Shown: positions 31,835-42,920, counted from the first letter of the stretch. The stretch: 64,000 nt of DNA from Shinisaurus crocodilurus (GCA_021292165.1 CM037876.1:106044324-106108323); one strand, 5' to 3'. Numbers and translations: made by a program. Notes: generated by a model not told the origin, from the letters alone.

Positions 31835-33198
31835 CTAGCTTTTTTTACCCAGCATTGCACGGGTCGTCATTTTCCTATAGGCACTATTTGTTCGAAATTC
31901 CTTAAGGTAGCTGTCCGCTGTTTTGAATCCCTCCATAGGTAAGGTCCCCCAGGACTACATAATGGATTCCCAGCTTCCCCAGGATTACACAATGAAATCC
32001 CAGCTTCCCCAGGACTACCTGCTCCCCCGGAACTACACAATGAAATCCCTGTCCCCCCTCCCCACGGGACTACACAATGGAATCCCTGTTCCCCTGGGAC
32101 TACACAGTGAAATCCCAGCTCCCCCGGGACCACCAGCTCCCCCGGGACTGCTGCTCCCCCGGGACCACAATGAAATCCCTGCTCTCCCCCCTGGGACTAC
32201 ATAATGAAATCCTTGCTCCCCCCCCCCCCGGGACTACACGACAGTGAAATCCCAGCTTCCTCGGGACCACACAACAATGAAATCCCTGTTCCCCTGGGAC
32301 TACACAATGAAATCCCTGCTTCCCCCCCCCCCCCCGGAACTACACAACAGTGAAATCCCAGCTCCCTCAGGACCACACAACAATGAAATATAGCTCCCCC
32401 CCAGGACTACACAACAATGAATTCCCTGCTCCCCCCTCTGGGACTGTACCATGAAATCCTTGCTTTTCCTCCCCTGGGACTACACAATCAAATCTCTGTC
32501 CGCCCCCAGGACTGCACAATGAAATCCCTGCTTCCCCACGGGACTACACAATGAAATCCCAGCTTCCCCTCCCCCGGGACTACACAATCAAATCCCTGCT
32601 CCCCTCTCCGGTACTGTACAATGAAATCCCTGCTTCCCCCCACCCCTGGGACCACACAATGAAATCCCAGCTTGCCCCCTCCCCCTCGGGACTACACATC
32701 AATGAAATCCCTGCTTTCCCCCACCACCACCAAGGGGTACCCAACAATGAAATTCCAGCTCCCCCACTCCCCGTGTAGGCTCTGGCTGCAGTTCATATGA
32801 ACATTCTGTTTGGACGTAGGAGAGATTTGCATATCCACTCCTGACTGGGCCCCTGTGGTGGCAGTTCATACCAACATTCTATATGTCGGTGGAGTGATTT
32901 GCATAACTGCTCCTGAATGGCCCCTGTGAACATTCCAAGTGACGCCATTGGCTATAATCTATTTTGGGGTGTACAGGCGCAGCGAGGGCTTTTTCGGAGA
33001 TTTGAACCCACCAGTCTTTGTCCTTGGGTGATGGAGAGTATGCGTGCCAAGTTTGGGGCAGATCCGTCGAATCGTGTAGGAGCCTATGCGACGCACGCAA
33101 ATGCCCGTACAGACATATGGACGTACAAACATTCACATTTATATAGTGAATTTATATATACAGACACACTTTCTCTAAGTGAGAAAAAGAAGTGTAAG
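31835..33198 (+). mobile_element. Unclassified element carrying a minisatellite
   Basis: The left part 'acccagcattgcacgggtc' and the right part 'gtgccaagtttggggcagat' followed by a TATATA-containing tail (33140-33160) are parts of a dispersed repeat type seen in reptile genomes. I cannot name its class. The middle is the C-rich tandem array described separately. Confidence 0.45.
31945..32775. repeat. Minisatellite, irregular unit of about 30-45 bp
   Basis: About two dozen units built on 'gggactacacaatgaaatcc' plus a C-rich spacer of varying length (ccctgctccccc type). Unit length and C-run length vary strongly. All units have the same orientation. Confidence 0.9.
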
Positions 33199-33203
33199 GA
33201 CAC

Positions 33204-34000
33204 TGTGAAGGAGGCTGATCTTACACCAACCCTCCAGGGTAGGCCACAGTCCCAATGTTCCCTGGACTGGCACACACTTCCCAAGGTCCCAGACACCAAA
33301 CCGGTGTAGCAGCCCCAACCTTTAGACAAGGAACACACGCCAAGATTAAGTTGGAGACTTTATTAAAAAGTAAAAATAACAAGTTAGTCAGTGTAGGGTC
33401 TCCAAGTGTCCAATATACGTAAAATAATCCCTTATAAGAAAGGGCTAAAAGAAGGTAAGGGAAAAGGGGTGAGGTAGTTGTTGTGAGGAAAAGGGAATGG
33501 GAATAAAAAGGGACTCTAAAAGAATATAAAAACAAACCCCAAGAGTCTGCAGGAACAAAGCAAGTCAAACCAGGCCTAGCTTTTCCTAGTTAACCTGTCA
33601 GAGTGGCATACCTGCCCAGATGGAACTTCCCAGCATCCACGCCCCAAAGGAAGAACCCTGAAGCCTTTTCCCCTAGCTCCTTTATTGCCACCAGGGTCCA
33701 TTTTCCCGCCCAGCGTTCACCAATCCTGTCTTCCTAACTGTCGAAGGAGGGGCCCCTGCCCTTTCTCAGCTGTAGACACTTTCTCATGACTTCATCCCAA
33801 TTAACGCCTGATCCTTGCTTCTCAGCTCTGCAGCTCACCCTTATCTCCCAGGTGCTCCCAACCACCCTCCCAGTACATTCCAAAAGACTAAAGTAAAAAT
33901 CCGTTAGCTAAACAGCAAGGGACATCTAACAGGCAAGGGGGGAAGGGACATCTAACAGGGTTTCTCTAAAGTCTCAGCTACTACAAGTCCCATCTTCACA
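33204..34000 (-). mobile_element. Solo LTR, 797 bp
   Basis: TG...CA ends (tgtgaaggagg and catcttcaca) with an exact 5-bp duplication GACAC (33199-33203 and 34001-34005). AATAAA on the minus strand near 33360 lies close to the 33204 end, giving the minus orientation. No internal region is left, consistent with LTR-LTR recombination. Gypsy or ERV origin remains open. Confidence 0.88.
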
Positions 34001-34128
34001 GACACAACTAGGGGGAAAATAGATCAGGTAGTTATTTTATATATACAGATACACTTTCTCTAAGTGAGAAAAAGAAGTGTAAGGGCACAACTAGGGGCAA
34101 AATAGATCAGGTAGTTATTCTGCACAGG
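34001..34128 (+). repeat. Imperfect tandem duplication of about 85 bp, split by solo LTR
   Basis: The unit with 'acactttctctaagtgagaa' occurs at 33158-33200 and 34045-34085, and 'aaaatagatcaggtagttat' occurs at 34015 and 34097. The LTR at 33204-34000 sits between the two halves of the first unit, so the duplication is older than the LTR. Confidence 0.75.
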
Positions 34129-34283
34129 CCCAACTGAAATTGCCATGCAGTTTTGCAGCTCCCATTCATGTCAATAGGGCATGAGTAGCAGAACTTCCCA
34201 TGGATTAGGTATATCTGATGTAAATTTTCTGAAGTGATACACCTATTAGATTTATCTAGTATGGAAAACATCATCATTGTAAT

Positions 34284-34287
34284 ATTA

Positions 34288-34334
<47 letters not shown>
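34284..34334. repeat. (ATT)n microsatellite
   Basis: About 17 ATT units next to the tail of a SINE. Confidence 0.95.
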
Positions 34335-34335
<1 letters not shown>

Positions 34336-34553
34336 ATTTACATCCTACCTTTCCCCCTCATTCAAGGAACCCAAGGTGGTTTACATAGTCCACCTCTTCT
34401 TCATTTTATCCTCACAACAACCTTGTGAAGTAGGTTAGGCTGAGAGTCAGTGACTGGCCCAAAGTCCCCCAGTGAGCTTCATGGCTGAGTGGGGACTAGA
34501 ACCCAGATCTCCCAGTCCAACACTCTAACCACCACACCACACTGGCTCTCTAT
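34335..34553 (-). mobile_element. Sauria-type SINE
   Basis: Minus-strand head 'gagagccagtgtggtgtggt' with B box gggttctagtcc, a body with 'ctgactctcagcctaacc', and an end 'aggtaggatgtaaat'. The (ATT)n array probably grew from its tail. Confidence 0.9.
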
Positions 34554-34555
34554 GA

Positions 34556-35036
34556 TTAGATTAGATTATTTATTTACGGTCATAGACCAAAACCACTTTG
34601 TACAAAATCATACATAATCATACACAATCTACATTAGGACATACAAGGGTTCATTATTATACAATAGTAAAACTTTAAAATTCACCATAAATGTTAAAAA
34701 AATAATAATTAAAACTAGATGGTATAATAATAAATTTACTTCTGCTCATATTTGGTGCGTGGTTTTGTGCTTAACCACGTAAGCACAAAACTTGGCTACA
34801 GGTTTTGTAATATAAAGGGCTTATTCCCACTAATAACTCATGACAACTTGCAACCCAGATGGATCAGGGCGATTAAATCCAAACTCAGAAGTGTGGGTTT
34901 ATCGCCCAATGCCCTCCTTGCTCAAAATGTTGATCGGGCAAAAAACATTATTAAACAGAGGCTCTCTATGTATTTAAAATGCATAGATACTAGGGTTGTG
35001 CTCCAACCAGAAGATTTGGTTCTGACCCTGATTTAG
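34556..35036. mobile_element. Unassigned LINE-family remnants
   Basis: 34556-34740 is a minus-strand 3' UTR like that at 19285 (ggtctatgaccgtaaataa). 34752-35036 has a plus-strand frame with QPRWIRAIKSKLRSVGLSPN, LINE-like in character but in the opposite orientation. The relation of the two pieces is unclear. Confidence 0.4.
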
Positions 35037-35296
35037 TGATTCAGAAAACAGCCCAATTTTGCTTGGAGCAATTTGGAGGTCACCTGCTTTAACCTGGGTT
35101 CAAATCCGATCTCGATTCAGAAATCCAAATCTTCATGCCTCCCATTGACTATCATTGGAAATCAACAAATGGCTATAACATTTTTCTTGTTTGTCAGAAT
35201 CTGGCAGGGCTAGCCTCCTCATTATGAGGAGACTAGTCCTGCCAGATGTCAGGCGATTATGTACAGGAGCTTTGGTGCTACACATGCGTGTGCGCA

Positions 35297-35329
<33 letters not shown>

Positions 35330-36009
35330 GTATGAAATTGTCAGTAACTTTTTTATTTCTTAGTGGATGAAATTTGCAGGGACAGTTGCCCCCTTTCAGG
35401 GGATTAGGCCTGCCAGATTTCAAATAAATAGGTATAGGGAGCTTTGTGTAAGAGCTGCCTTTACAGTTTGGGGTTCCCAAAAATTGATGCACTTATCATC
35501 CCCCTATGTTTTTTGTGGACAATTGTTATGAAAATGAAATATAACATAGAGCTGACCCCAGTTAAGAGGCATGCAAAATTTTAGAAGGACATGTGTTTCT
35601 TGTATGGAACGGGAGTGTATAAATGGGGGTGGGGAGGAGGAATAGGTGATTTACTTCCCTTTATGCCCCTCCAAAAAACTTGTGGGGTTTTTTTTTGTTT
35701 TGTTTTTTTGGTATTTTGTATGAAAATGGCATATGTCATAAAAGTGTCCCTAGGCAAGAAATTATAAAACACAGAAAGCACAGAAAACTAGAATATTTTG
35801 GTCATACAATGAGAAATGAAAAATATAGATGGTTGCAGCTGATTATACAAGGGAAATAGGAAAATAGGAAAAAAAGTGTAGGAAGAAGAAGGTCTTGGAT
35901 GAAAAACCTTAAAGAATGGTCTGGGGGCAATGCAACATCATTGTTTAGAGCGGCCATACCTAAGACTGTTTAGCCATGATGATGTCCCACCTCTGGTAGG
36001 AGAGGAATG
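35037..36009. other. Unassigned DNA with (AC)n
   Basis: (AC)n at 35299-35324. A hAT-like left end (tagggttgtgctccaacc) occurs just before at 34992, without a matching right end. Confidence 0.35.
35299..35324. repeat. (AC)n microsatellite
   Basis: About 12 units, followed by a short TA run. Confidence 0.9.
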
Positions 36010-36117
36010 AGAAGGAGAAGGAGAAGGAGAAGGAGACGAAGAAGAAGAAGAAGAAGAAGAAGAAGAAGAAGAAGAAGAAGAAGAAGAAGAAGAAGAAGAA
36101 GAAGAAGAAGAAGAAGG
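36010..36117. repeat. (GAA)n microsatellite
   Basis: GGAGAA units pass into about 25 pure GAA units. This generates spurious poly-Leu and poly-Ser frames on the minus strand. Confidence 0.95.
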
Positions 36118-36743
36118 CAAGAAACCTGCAACATTTCAGAAGGATAGGTGCAGGAGCTAGGGAGTTGTGAAAAATAATTTAAGACTTGTTTTCTGCTCAG
36201 TTGGCACCATGTCACAGAAAGTGCACTAGGACAGAGGTGGATAATGGATGTGGAGCATACAGTGGCCAAAGCAGAAGGACTTGAACATCCAGCATTTCCC
36301 AAGCAAGCACCCAGTGCTACACCCTCCCAGGTCCCACAGATCCCACTCTTTTAACATTCCTGTTTTGGGAGAGAACTAGCAATGAGCACTGAACACTGGA
36401 TCAGTCCTGCAATATATTATTTCAACATTCCTCCCCCAAATCACTGGGATTGGAGATCCCTGGTAACACCATTCACTGTGATTAGAAGCCAGTCACAAAT
36501 CTATACCCTCTCCTCACCTTCCCCCCTCTCTCTGCCCTAGTATTTTCCTTATATGGAGAGTTTGGGGAGAAATATGTAAATTTCTGGAGACACACTGTCT
36601 GTCTCTCTGTTTTCCTCTGAATCCCAAATCTTCAGAAGTGTTCAGATTCAAAGTTGGTTTACTTTGGAGGAGCCCTGATTCGACATCTCCTGAATCTGTC
36701 TGAATCAGCCCAGTTAGGAATTCAGCTGAATATGAAGCACACC
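36118..36743. other. Unassigned DNA
   Basis: No recognised feature. Confidence 0.3.
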
Positions 36744-36868
36744 TGCACTCTGGGTTTTAGTCTGAATTTTAAAGGACCTATCCATGGTGCTGATTCTGAA
36801 CCCTATCCCCAAAATGGGTTCAGCACCATGGATAGCCCCTTAAAAGTTCAAACTACATCCCAGAGTGG
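36744..36868. repeat. Inverted repeat with about 55-bp arms
   Basis: 'cactctgggttttagtctga' (36744) pairs with 'actacatcccagagtg' (36853-36868), and 'tatccatggtgctga' pairs with 'cagcaccatggata'. The spacer is about 15 bp. Probably the core of a foldback transposon. Confidence 0.75.
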
Positions 36869-37728
36869 ATGACATCGGAACCACCAGCCAACACTGCTGT
36901 AATGGATACCTATCACTCTTTAGGTTATGTAACATAAAGTAAAATTGAAATGGACCAAAACAATAGGAAAGCAATAAACAAGAAGCAACTTTGAGGAGTA
37001 CAGTAGCAAAATCATGTACTCTTATTTTTTTTAAAAAAAATCTCCGAAGGTTTTATTAATTTTTGATTGAATAAACTTACATATACAGTTATCAAACTAA
37101 TATAGCTACATGCTTTTAAAAATAACACTATTATATACATACCTTTAAATTACACTATTAATTACACTTCCATAGTTTAAATATAATGCCAACAAATACA
37201 TTAGTTACAATATATAAATATAACTATATAAAATACAGGTATACAGATAAAGGAATAAATATCTACTCAGAATAAGGAGCTTTTTATTTTTTATCAATGT
37301 CCAGACTGTGCTTTTATTTCATAAACGAAATAAATGGTAGCCAGATGTCCTTTTCAGAGCCATCAAGATTCTTGCTGCTGTTAATAAGTTTCATACTAAT
37401 TCTCTCTCACAGGGGCCAACTTGACTGTCCAAATATTCTAACAGAAATGTCACAGGTTCTCTGGTATAGTCTGATGAATCCTTAAGGATATTGTATAGAT
37501 CCTTCCTCCTGATCAGTCTTATTATTGGATAATCCCATAAATATGCTTAAGAACCACATCTCCAGCACTTATCTTCACTGTCTGCATAATTTTTATTCAA
37601 CTGACAAGAGAGTCATATGCCACTGAAATAGAATTTATAATGGTTCACGCTTATACCTTATGTATAAATTGGATGCCCACTCCTGATCTGAGATTTGATG
37701 GCCTAATTAATATATTCTCCCACATGGA
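36869..37728. other. AT-rich DNA, possible LINE 3' UTR
   Basis: 37020-37260 is very AT-rich with 'ttttattaatttttgattga' near 37052, as in a minus-strand LINE 3' end, but without coding motif. Otherwise unassigned. Confidence 0.3.
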
Positions 37729-37736
37729 TTTCAAAC

Positions 37737-38574
37737 TAGAGCTGTGCACAAATGGCCTCTCCACCCTATTTGTGGGCAGGGAAATTGGGGGAACAATTTC
37801 ACCAAATTTCTCCAGGGGGAGGAAAAATTCTCAATTGATTTTCCACAGGTAGGGTTCGTCACTGGCAAGGGTTGTAGCACAGCTTCTTTCTTTTTCTTGT
37901 AAGGGTTTTTGCTTTTTTTCTGCACTGTCACTGCAAATGGCAACAGCATGAACTCTGTTGGCAGCCTGGCCCCCGTTTTGCATTCTCCACAATGCAGGGG
38001 TGTGTGTGGGGGCAGTGTTGTGCCCAGCTCCAAGGAAGCGGTGGAGCGACTGTTGAGCCAAAATCTGTCCTCTAATTTCCTGAAAGTTTTCTTCCCCCAT
38101 GAAAGAGGCTTCCATTTTTCTACCTCATTCTCAGGGTGTTTTATGATTTATTTTGAATTTATTTTGGTGGTGGTTTTGAGCTTACCTAATCACTGTGAGG
38201 TAACTGTGCATGTGCTTTTCTCTCTCCCTTGCTCTGCGTCTCTCCAGGCTGCCTGCGCTTCCTGATCTGAAAAAGCCCTATGGGAGGAATGACTTCATGA
38301 TGTCTCTCCCCTGGGCTTTAACTGAAGTGTGGGAATCCAAGGAGGCTACAAGCTGCCGGAGAGATGATTGTACAGTGAAAGACAGGACACTCATGCACAC
38401 TCCTTGGCCACCTTGTAAGTAAGCACAAGAACCCTGAACCCACCCATGAGAATGTCTCTGAAATTTTCTTCTCCTTTGAATTATTTAACAAAAAATAATT
38501 TCTTTTCTATCAAATTGAATGAGAATGGTTGGGGAGGGGGAGAGAAAGCTGGAGAAATTTTTGGCACAGCACTA
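37737..38574. mobile_element. hAT element, 838 bp, with exon-like segment
   Basis: Left TAGAGCTGTGCACAAAT and the inverse of the right end TAGTGCTGTGCCAAAAAT are inverted ends. The flanks TTTCAAAC and TTTAAAAC (37729-37736, 38575-38582) match in 7 of 8. The interior has no transposase motif. It carries a segment bounded by a strong acceptor and donor (38248-38414). Confidence 0.8.
38248..38414 (+). other. Exon-like segment inside hAT element
   Basis: A pyrimidine-rich tract ending 'gcgtctctccag' precedes it, and 'gtaagtaag' follows it. One frame stays open across all 167 bases (starting LPALPDLKKPYGRNDFMMSL). I do not recognise the protein. It may be a captured host exon or a chance arrangement. 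Confidence 0.4.
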
Positions 38575-38689
38575 TTTAAAACCATTACCTCTTTGCTAAA
38601 TGAACAAACATAGCTGAGACTCCATTCAGTGTTTAACCATATATTAAGCATTCAAATGAAGTTAATACTAAAGACATTTCCCCTTGTCA

Positions 38690-39300
38690 CCTATTTCTCT
38701 CAGTATAATGTCTTAATTGGAAGTATTGCATTCACTGTGGACTGTAGACCATTTGGAAAAAAATATATCCTGTGGTCTATGCTGCCCTTCAGTTTTCACC
38801 TCTGTATACCTAACCATGTTATTATCTACCCATATAGATGCATCCCCTCCAATCTTAAACTCTTCACTAAAAATAAATGATGACAATAAAGATATCTTGG
38901 GTGAAAAGATGTATTTTAAATTATCACAAACCACCATGATTGCTTCAATACAAGGATTAAAAAGGATTGCAACTCCTGTCCCTTTATATCTCTTTGTACT
39001 ATAGAATAGTAGAACTGCCGATGGAACTGTTAGATAGTTTGTTCTACTTCTGTACATTTAGCCACTGGAGAATCACTTTTAAATGGGCAACATTCTGGTA
39101 TGTTATCCAGCTGGGAAGCTTTAGGCCTCTTCCTTTGGGATTGTGCTGTAATATTGTCACGGAAACCCTCAGCCCTTTTCCTTCCCATATAAAATATCTC
39201 AGCATCTTCTGACATTTTTGTGATAGTGGTAATATTAATCAAAACATTTGCAAACACAGACAAAACTTTTTGGATGATATTTATTTTTAGTGTCACAATC
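38690..39300 (-). pseudogene. L1-like ORF2 endonuclease remnant
   Basis: Minus-strand frame residues KRYKGTGVAILFNPCIEAIM (near 38995-38935) resemble the 'RGVAIL' block of the L1-type endonuclease domain. The neighbouring upstream frame (39296-39030) is Lys/Arg-rich. It is heavily decayed with stops. Confidence 0.4.
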
Positions 39301-39337
39301 TTCCTCAGCCATTAAATTCCCAATTGAGACTGCATTA

Positions 39338-39338
39338 A

Positions 39339-39379
<41 letters not shown>

Positions 39380-39380
39380 C
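39338..39380. repeat. (ATG)n microsatellite
   Basis: About 14 ATG units. Confidence 0.95.
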
Positions 39381-40002
39381 GACAACACCTAATCCAGATT
39401 GGGACCCTCATGTGAGTTGTAGGGGGTGCTGCTGTGGTGCCAATCCAGAATATAGAGCCCACACCTGCAACTTGCATAGGGAAAAGGGGAGGGAATCCAG
39501 ATCAAAACCACAGTGAGGAAAAAGGGTTAAAAAACACCCTACCCCCACACAACTAGAATGCTGATCAGGATCAGGTCCCAGATGCTTATTTCTGAGTAAG
39601 AAAAAAGCAGTATCCTAGCTGCATTCTACCTATTAAAGGTAACATATAGTTTGAGTCCTAGAAGAGAAAGTGGCACAACACCCCTTGTCACATAAAGCTC
39701 TCAGCTAAAACCACTCCAATGCATCATCAATGGTCCACAGCCCATCCTGGACAATGATACATTAAGAAATTCAATTCTACCACCTGTAGCCTGAATCGAG
39801 ATAACAGTCCACCACCACCACCACTAGAGGTGCTAATTAGTGTACCAATTAGAGGATGTTTGTGTTATCATCAACACTGCTTTGTGAATGGTTACTGTAA
39901 CAATTTAACATACATTTAAGCTTTAATGGAATTAGCCCAGTCTGTACTTCTTGTATTTCATTTCCCTCTAACCTCACTGCTTAGAATCCCCTCTCCACTC
40001 CT

Positions 40003-40005
<3 letters not shown>

Positions 40006-40037
<32 letters not shown>
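40006..40037. repeat. (CA)n microsatellite
   Basis: About 16 CA units. Confidence 0.95.
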
Positions 40038-40039
<2 letters not shown>

Positions 40040-40274
40040 GCCTGCCAATTTAGGATAACAATGCATCTGGTGAAGTGGACTCTAATCCATGAAAATTTAT
40101 ACCATAATAAATGTGTTAAGGTTCCACATGACTTTGTTGTTTTTATCAATTAAGAGTTTATAGATACAGTTAAGGGGTTATAGATTTTGGAGAATCAGTG
40201 TGATCTTTTTTAAAAAAAAAAAATGTACTCAGACTCATTATTCTGTATGGGTGGTAGGAGGTGAGGGTGAGGGT

Positions 40275-40299
40275 GTGTGTGTGTGTGTGTGTGTGTGTT
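40275..40299. repeat. (GT)n microsatellite
   Basis: About 12 GT units after interrupted GGTGAG units. Confidence 0.95.
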
Positions 40300-40802
40300 A
40301 ATCTCAGTTTTAGGAAAGACAGAAACATGGCTTCCATGTGAACCTTCCCATTGTTGTCTGTGAGAATATCCAGAGCTTCCTCCTAGTTTAGCAACACACC
40401 CCATGACAATACATTTCTAAACAATCTTAAATTATATGATTTCCTGATCGTTCTCTTAGTATTTTAGCCTGGAACACCACAATCACTTTTGAGGCAGCAG
40501 TCGCCACTTAAAAAAATAGAATAGGGTGGGAAAAGGCCATCACTGGTGAGAACTGAAATTTACCTTATTGGAGACCATTTGGTTTGTAATTATAGAAAAG
40601 CTCTTTTTAGGCATTAGAACACATGCAGGGGGAAGTGGGGGAAAAGAGAGTAGAAGAATATACAAGCTGTGGCACGCAGAGTCCTTTTCACATCTTCCAC
40701 TGTGGGGGGGGCTGTTTGCATGTAAAGGTAAGCCGCCGTGGGTTAATTTCCCCGCAGGACTTGGTGGAGTGAGCTGGCCGCCATTTTGAATATGCATAGC
40801 TT

Positions 40803-40948
40803 GCTGTGTCATATTAGGCGAACCCGACATTATGGTTTGTTTGAGAGGGTAGACAACCTTCAAATAACCCATAGCTTGTTTTAGGGTTATTTGAGGGTTT
40901 TCTACCCCCTCAAACAACCGACAATGCCAGGTTCACATGACGCAGCAA
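40803..40948. mobile_element. Foldback element, about 146 bp
   Basis: The left arm 'tgctgtgtcatattaggcga' pairs with the inverse of the right end 'cacatgacgcagca', and 'tcaaataaccc' is repeated inverted around the centre. It resembles the inverted-repeat families at 11812 and 50537. Confidence 0.65.
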
Positions 40949-40998
40949 ACCATGGCAAGCAGGGGCACCTGTGGGCGCTATGCAAAAAGGGTACCTGT

Positions 40999-41387
40999 AG
41001 TGGTGGGCAACCCGCCCACCATCCGACTTGCTGGACGCTCGGCGAGTGCTTGCCGCTGCGCCCACCAACCTGGGCCAAAAGCGAGTGCCAGACAAGCCAC
41101 TCACCGGACTTCCGGGTTCCCGGCGGGGCGCTTTTTACGTAGAAAATGGCATAAGATACATTAAAAGCGGCCGCAATTTGCACAACTTGCACAAATCATG
41201 GCCGTTTTTAATGTATCTTAGCCATTTTCTATGTAAAAAGCGCTCTGCCGGGAACCTGGAAGTCGCTTCCCCAGCTCAGCTCGGGAGAATGTGAGTCGAG
41301 CTGGGGAAACAGGTAGGTGCGACAGAGTTCGGGGGGGGGGGTCGAGCCCGGTGAGCCCACCCCCAAATGAAATCCTCACACATTCCT
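40999..41387. mobile_element. GC-rich palindromic element related to 12788-13172
   Basis: The central inverted repeat (ggcgctttttacgtagaaaa / inverse at 41218-41245) around 'gcggccgcaatttgc' has the same plan as the hAT at 12788. CTTCCGGG motifs and a donor-like CAG|GTAGGT (41310-41317) are present. The flanks contain ACCTGT on both sides (40993-40998, 41390-41395). The outermost ends are less certain than at 12788. Confidence 0.65.
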
Positions 41388-41480
41388 AGACCTGTGGGCA
41401 CCCAGCATGACATGACAGCTCCCACAACTAAATTAAGCCATGGTGGGCTGTCATGCCGTGCGAACCTGGTCAATGTGTTG

Positions 41481-41911
41481 TCGAGGCCGTGCTTCCCCTC
41501 CTCTTCCAAGAAGAATTCAAACAATGGCTTCTAACTAAAAAAACTTTATTAGTTAATGCAAGCCAAGCAAACTAGCTTAAAAGTACAAATGAAGTGGATT
41601 ACAGAAATCAATCACAAAAGAAACAAGCTTAGTTAGAATACTAGCCATTAAGGAAGAATGACCTATTGTTGAGAAATTGATTCCAAACTGGGAACCTCTC
41701 AGACTCAAATTCCAGACTCAAATTCCAGACACGCCTCCAAGGTGGTTCCTTGTGCTTAAGGGCCAATCTCTTGGAGCGCCTGACACCTCTCAGCTGGTCC
41801 GCCCTCCTTAGCTGACCTCTGACCCTGGGGTTAGTCACGCTTGATTTGCCCTCCTCCCGATCAGAGAGCTCGGAGTCGGATTGCTTTCCCACAGAATTTG
41901 ACACTGTTTGG
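41481..41911. other. Unassigned DNA
   Basis: No recognised feature. Confidence 0.3.
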
Positions 41912-41919
41912 CTCATCTC

Positions 41920-42920
41920 CAGGGATGTTGAAGAGTCCTTGGTCTCGAGTCACGAGTCGAGTCACAAGTCTTTAGACCCGAGTCTCGAGTCCGAGTCCTT
42001 GGTCCAAAATGGTGACTCACGAGTCCCGAGTCCCGAGTCACTCCCAAAGCTGACTCCACGAGTCCCTATTAAAATCAATGGGTTTTTTTCCCAACAAAAT
42101 AAAGGCTACTTCAGATGTGTGGTTTAAATACATTCTAGGCACAAGTGTGCCTTTTTATTTCAAAACACTGCCACTGATTTTGGCAAGAACAGACCAGGCA
42201 GAAAAACCCAAAATAACCAGGCAGGCAGAGGAGGCAGGGAACCCCAAAGCAGGCAGGCAGAGGCCTTTGTCTTGGACAATTCAAACTGTGGAACTGGTTA
42301 AGAAGAGACCAGGCAGGCAGAGGAGGCTGGGAACCCCAAACAGGCAGGCAGAGGCAGCCAAACCCAAAATGTCTGAAAGGTTGCATTTTAGAAAAATGAT
42401 TTTAAAAAAATAAACTTGCTGTACTTCCTAAAACTTATCCATGTTGCATTTGAGGAACATGATTTTTTCTAAATGTTTGGCCCCCATTCTGGAACGGTGA
42501 GATCTCATCACAATTCCACCCTCACTGTACACCCGCTCCACTGGTGATGAACTTGCTGGAACCAGAAACACACTCAGAGCAGCCACACAGAGTAATCTCA
42601 GGTCCTTCTTCTGCCTCTCCCAAGTACGCAACACATCAATCAAAATAAATCTTGACACACTGTTGGGGCTGCACTCCTGGTAGCCATCCATAGTGGCCGA
42701 GCAGCGGCACACCTCACTTCCATGCGCTCTTCGCCTGCAATCACGCTCCTCTCCACTCCTTCTGGCACAGCCCAGGGATGTTGAAGAGTCCTTGGTCTCG
42801 AGTCCCGAGTCGAGTCTCGAGTCCCATTAAAAATATTGGGACTCGAGTCCGAGTCGAGTCAGAGGGGGGACTCAGTCCGACTCACGAGTCGAGTCCTCGA
42901 GTCCTGAGTCCCCATCCCTG
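41920..42920 (-). mobile_element. CAGGGATG/GAGTC hAT, 1001 bp (copy C)
   Basis: CAGGGATG at the left and CATCCCTG at the right, with an exact 8-bp duplication CTCATCTC (41912-41919 and 42921-42928). GAGTC-rich subterminal blocks lie at both ends. It keeps the 3' part of a transposase gene on the minus strand (42428-42712), so it is the least deleted copy. A second internal copy of the left terminal sequence begins at 42773. Confidence 0.93.
42428..42712 (-). pseudogene. hAT transposase C-terminal (dimerisation) domain
   Basis: The open frame of 94 codons contains LRLLCVAALSVFLVPASSSP (residues 38-57), followed by VERVYSEGG and HRSRMGAKHLEKIMFLKCN (about residues 72-90). This is the hAT-C dimerisation signature (hydrophobic strand, S-x-ER-x-FS-x-G, RSRM, LEKIMFL). 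The BED finger and the catalytic RNase-H-like domain are missing, so it cannot act as a transposase. Its position next to hAT ends with 8-bp target duplication identifies the family as hAT. Confidence 0.88.

Larger units (their letters stand above)
39381..40802. other. Unassigned DNA with (CA)n and (GT)n
   Basis: (CA)n at 40006-40037 and (GT)n at 40275-40299. No other structure was recognised. Confidence 0.35.

Noticed and set aside
32917..33309. 130-codon plus-strand frame next to the solo LTR
   Set aside because: It runs from dispersed element sequence across the LTR border, so it cannot be a real gene.
35938..36302. Poly-Ser and poly-Leu frames
   Set aside because: Direct translation of the (GAA)n microsatellite.
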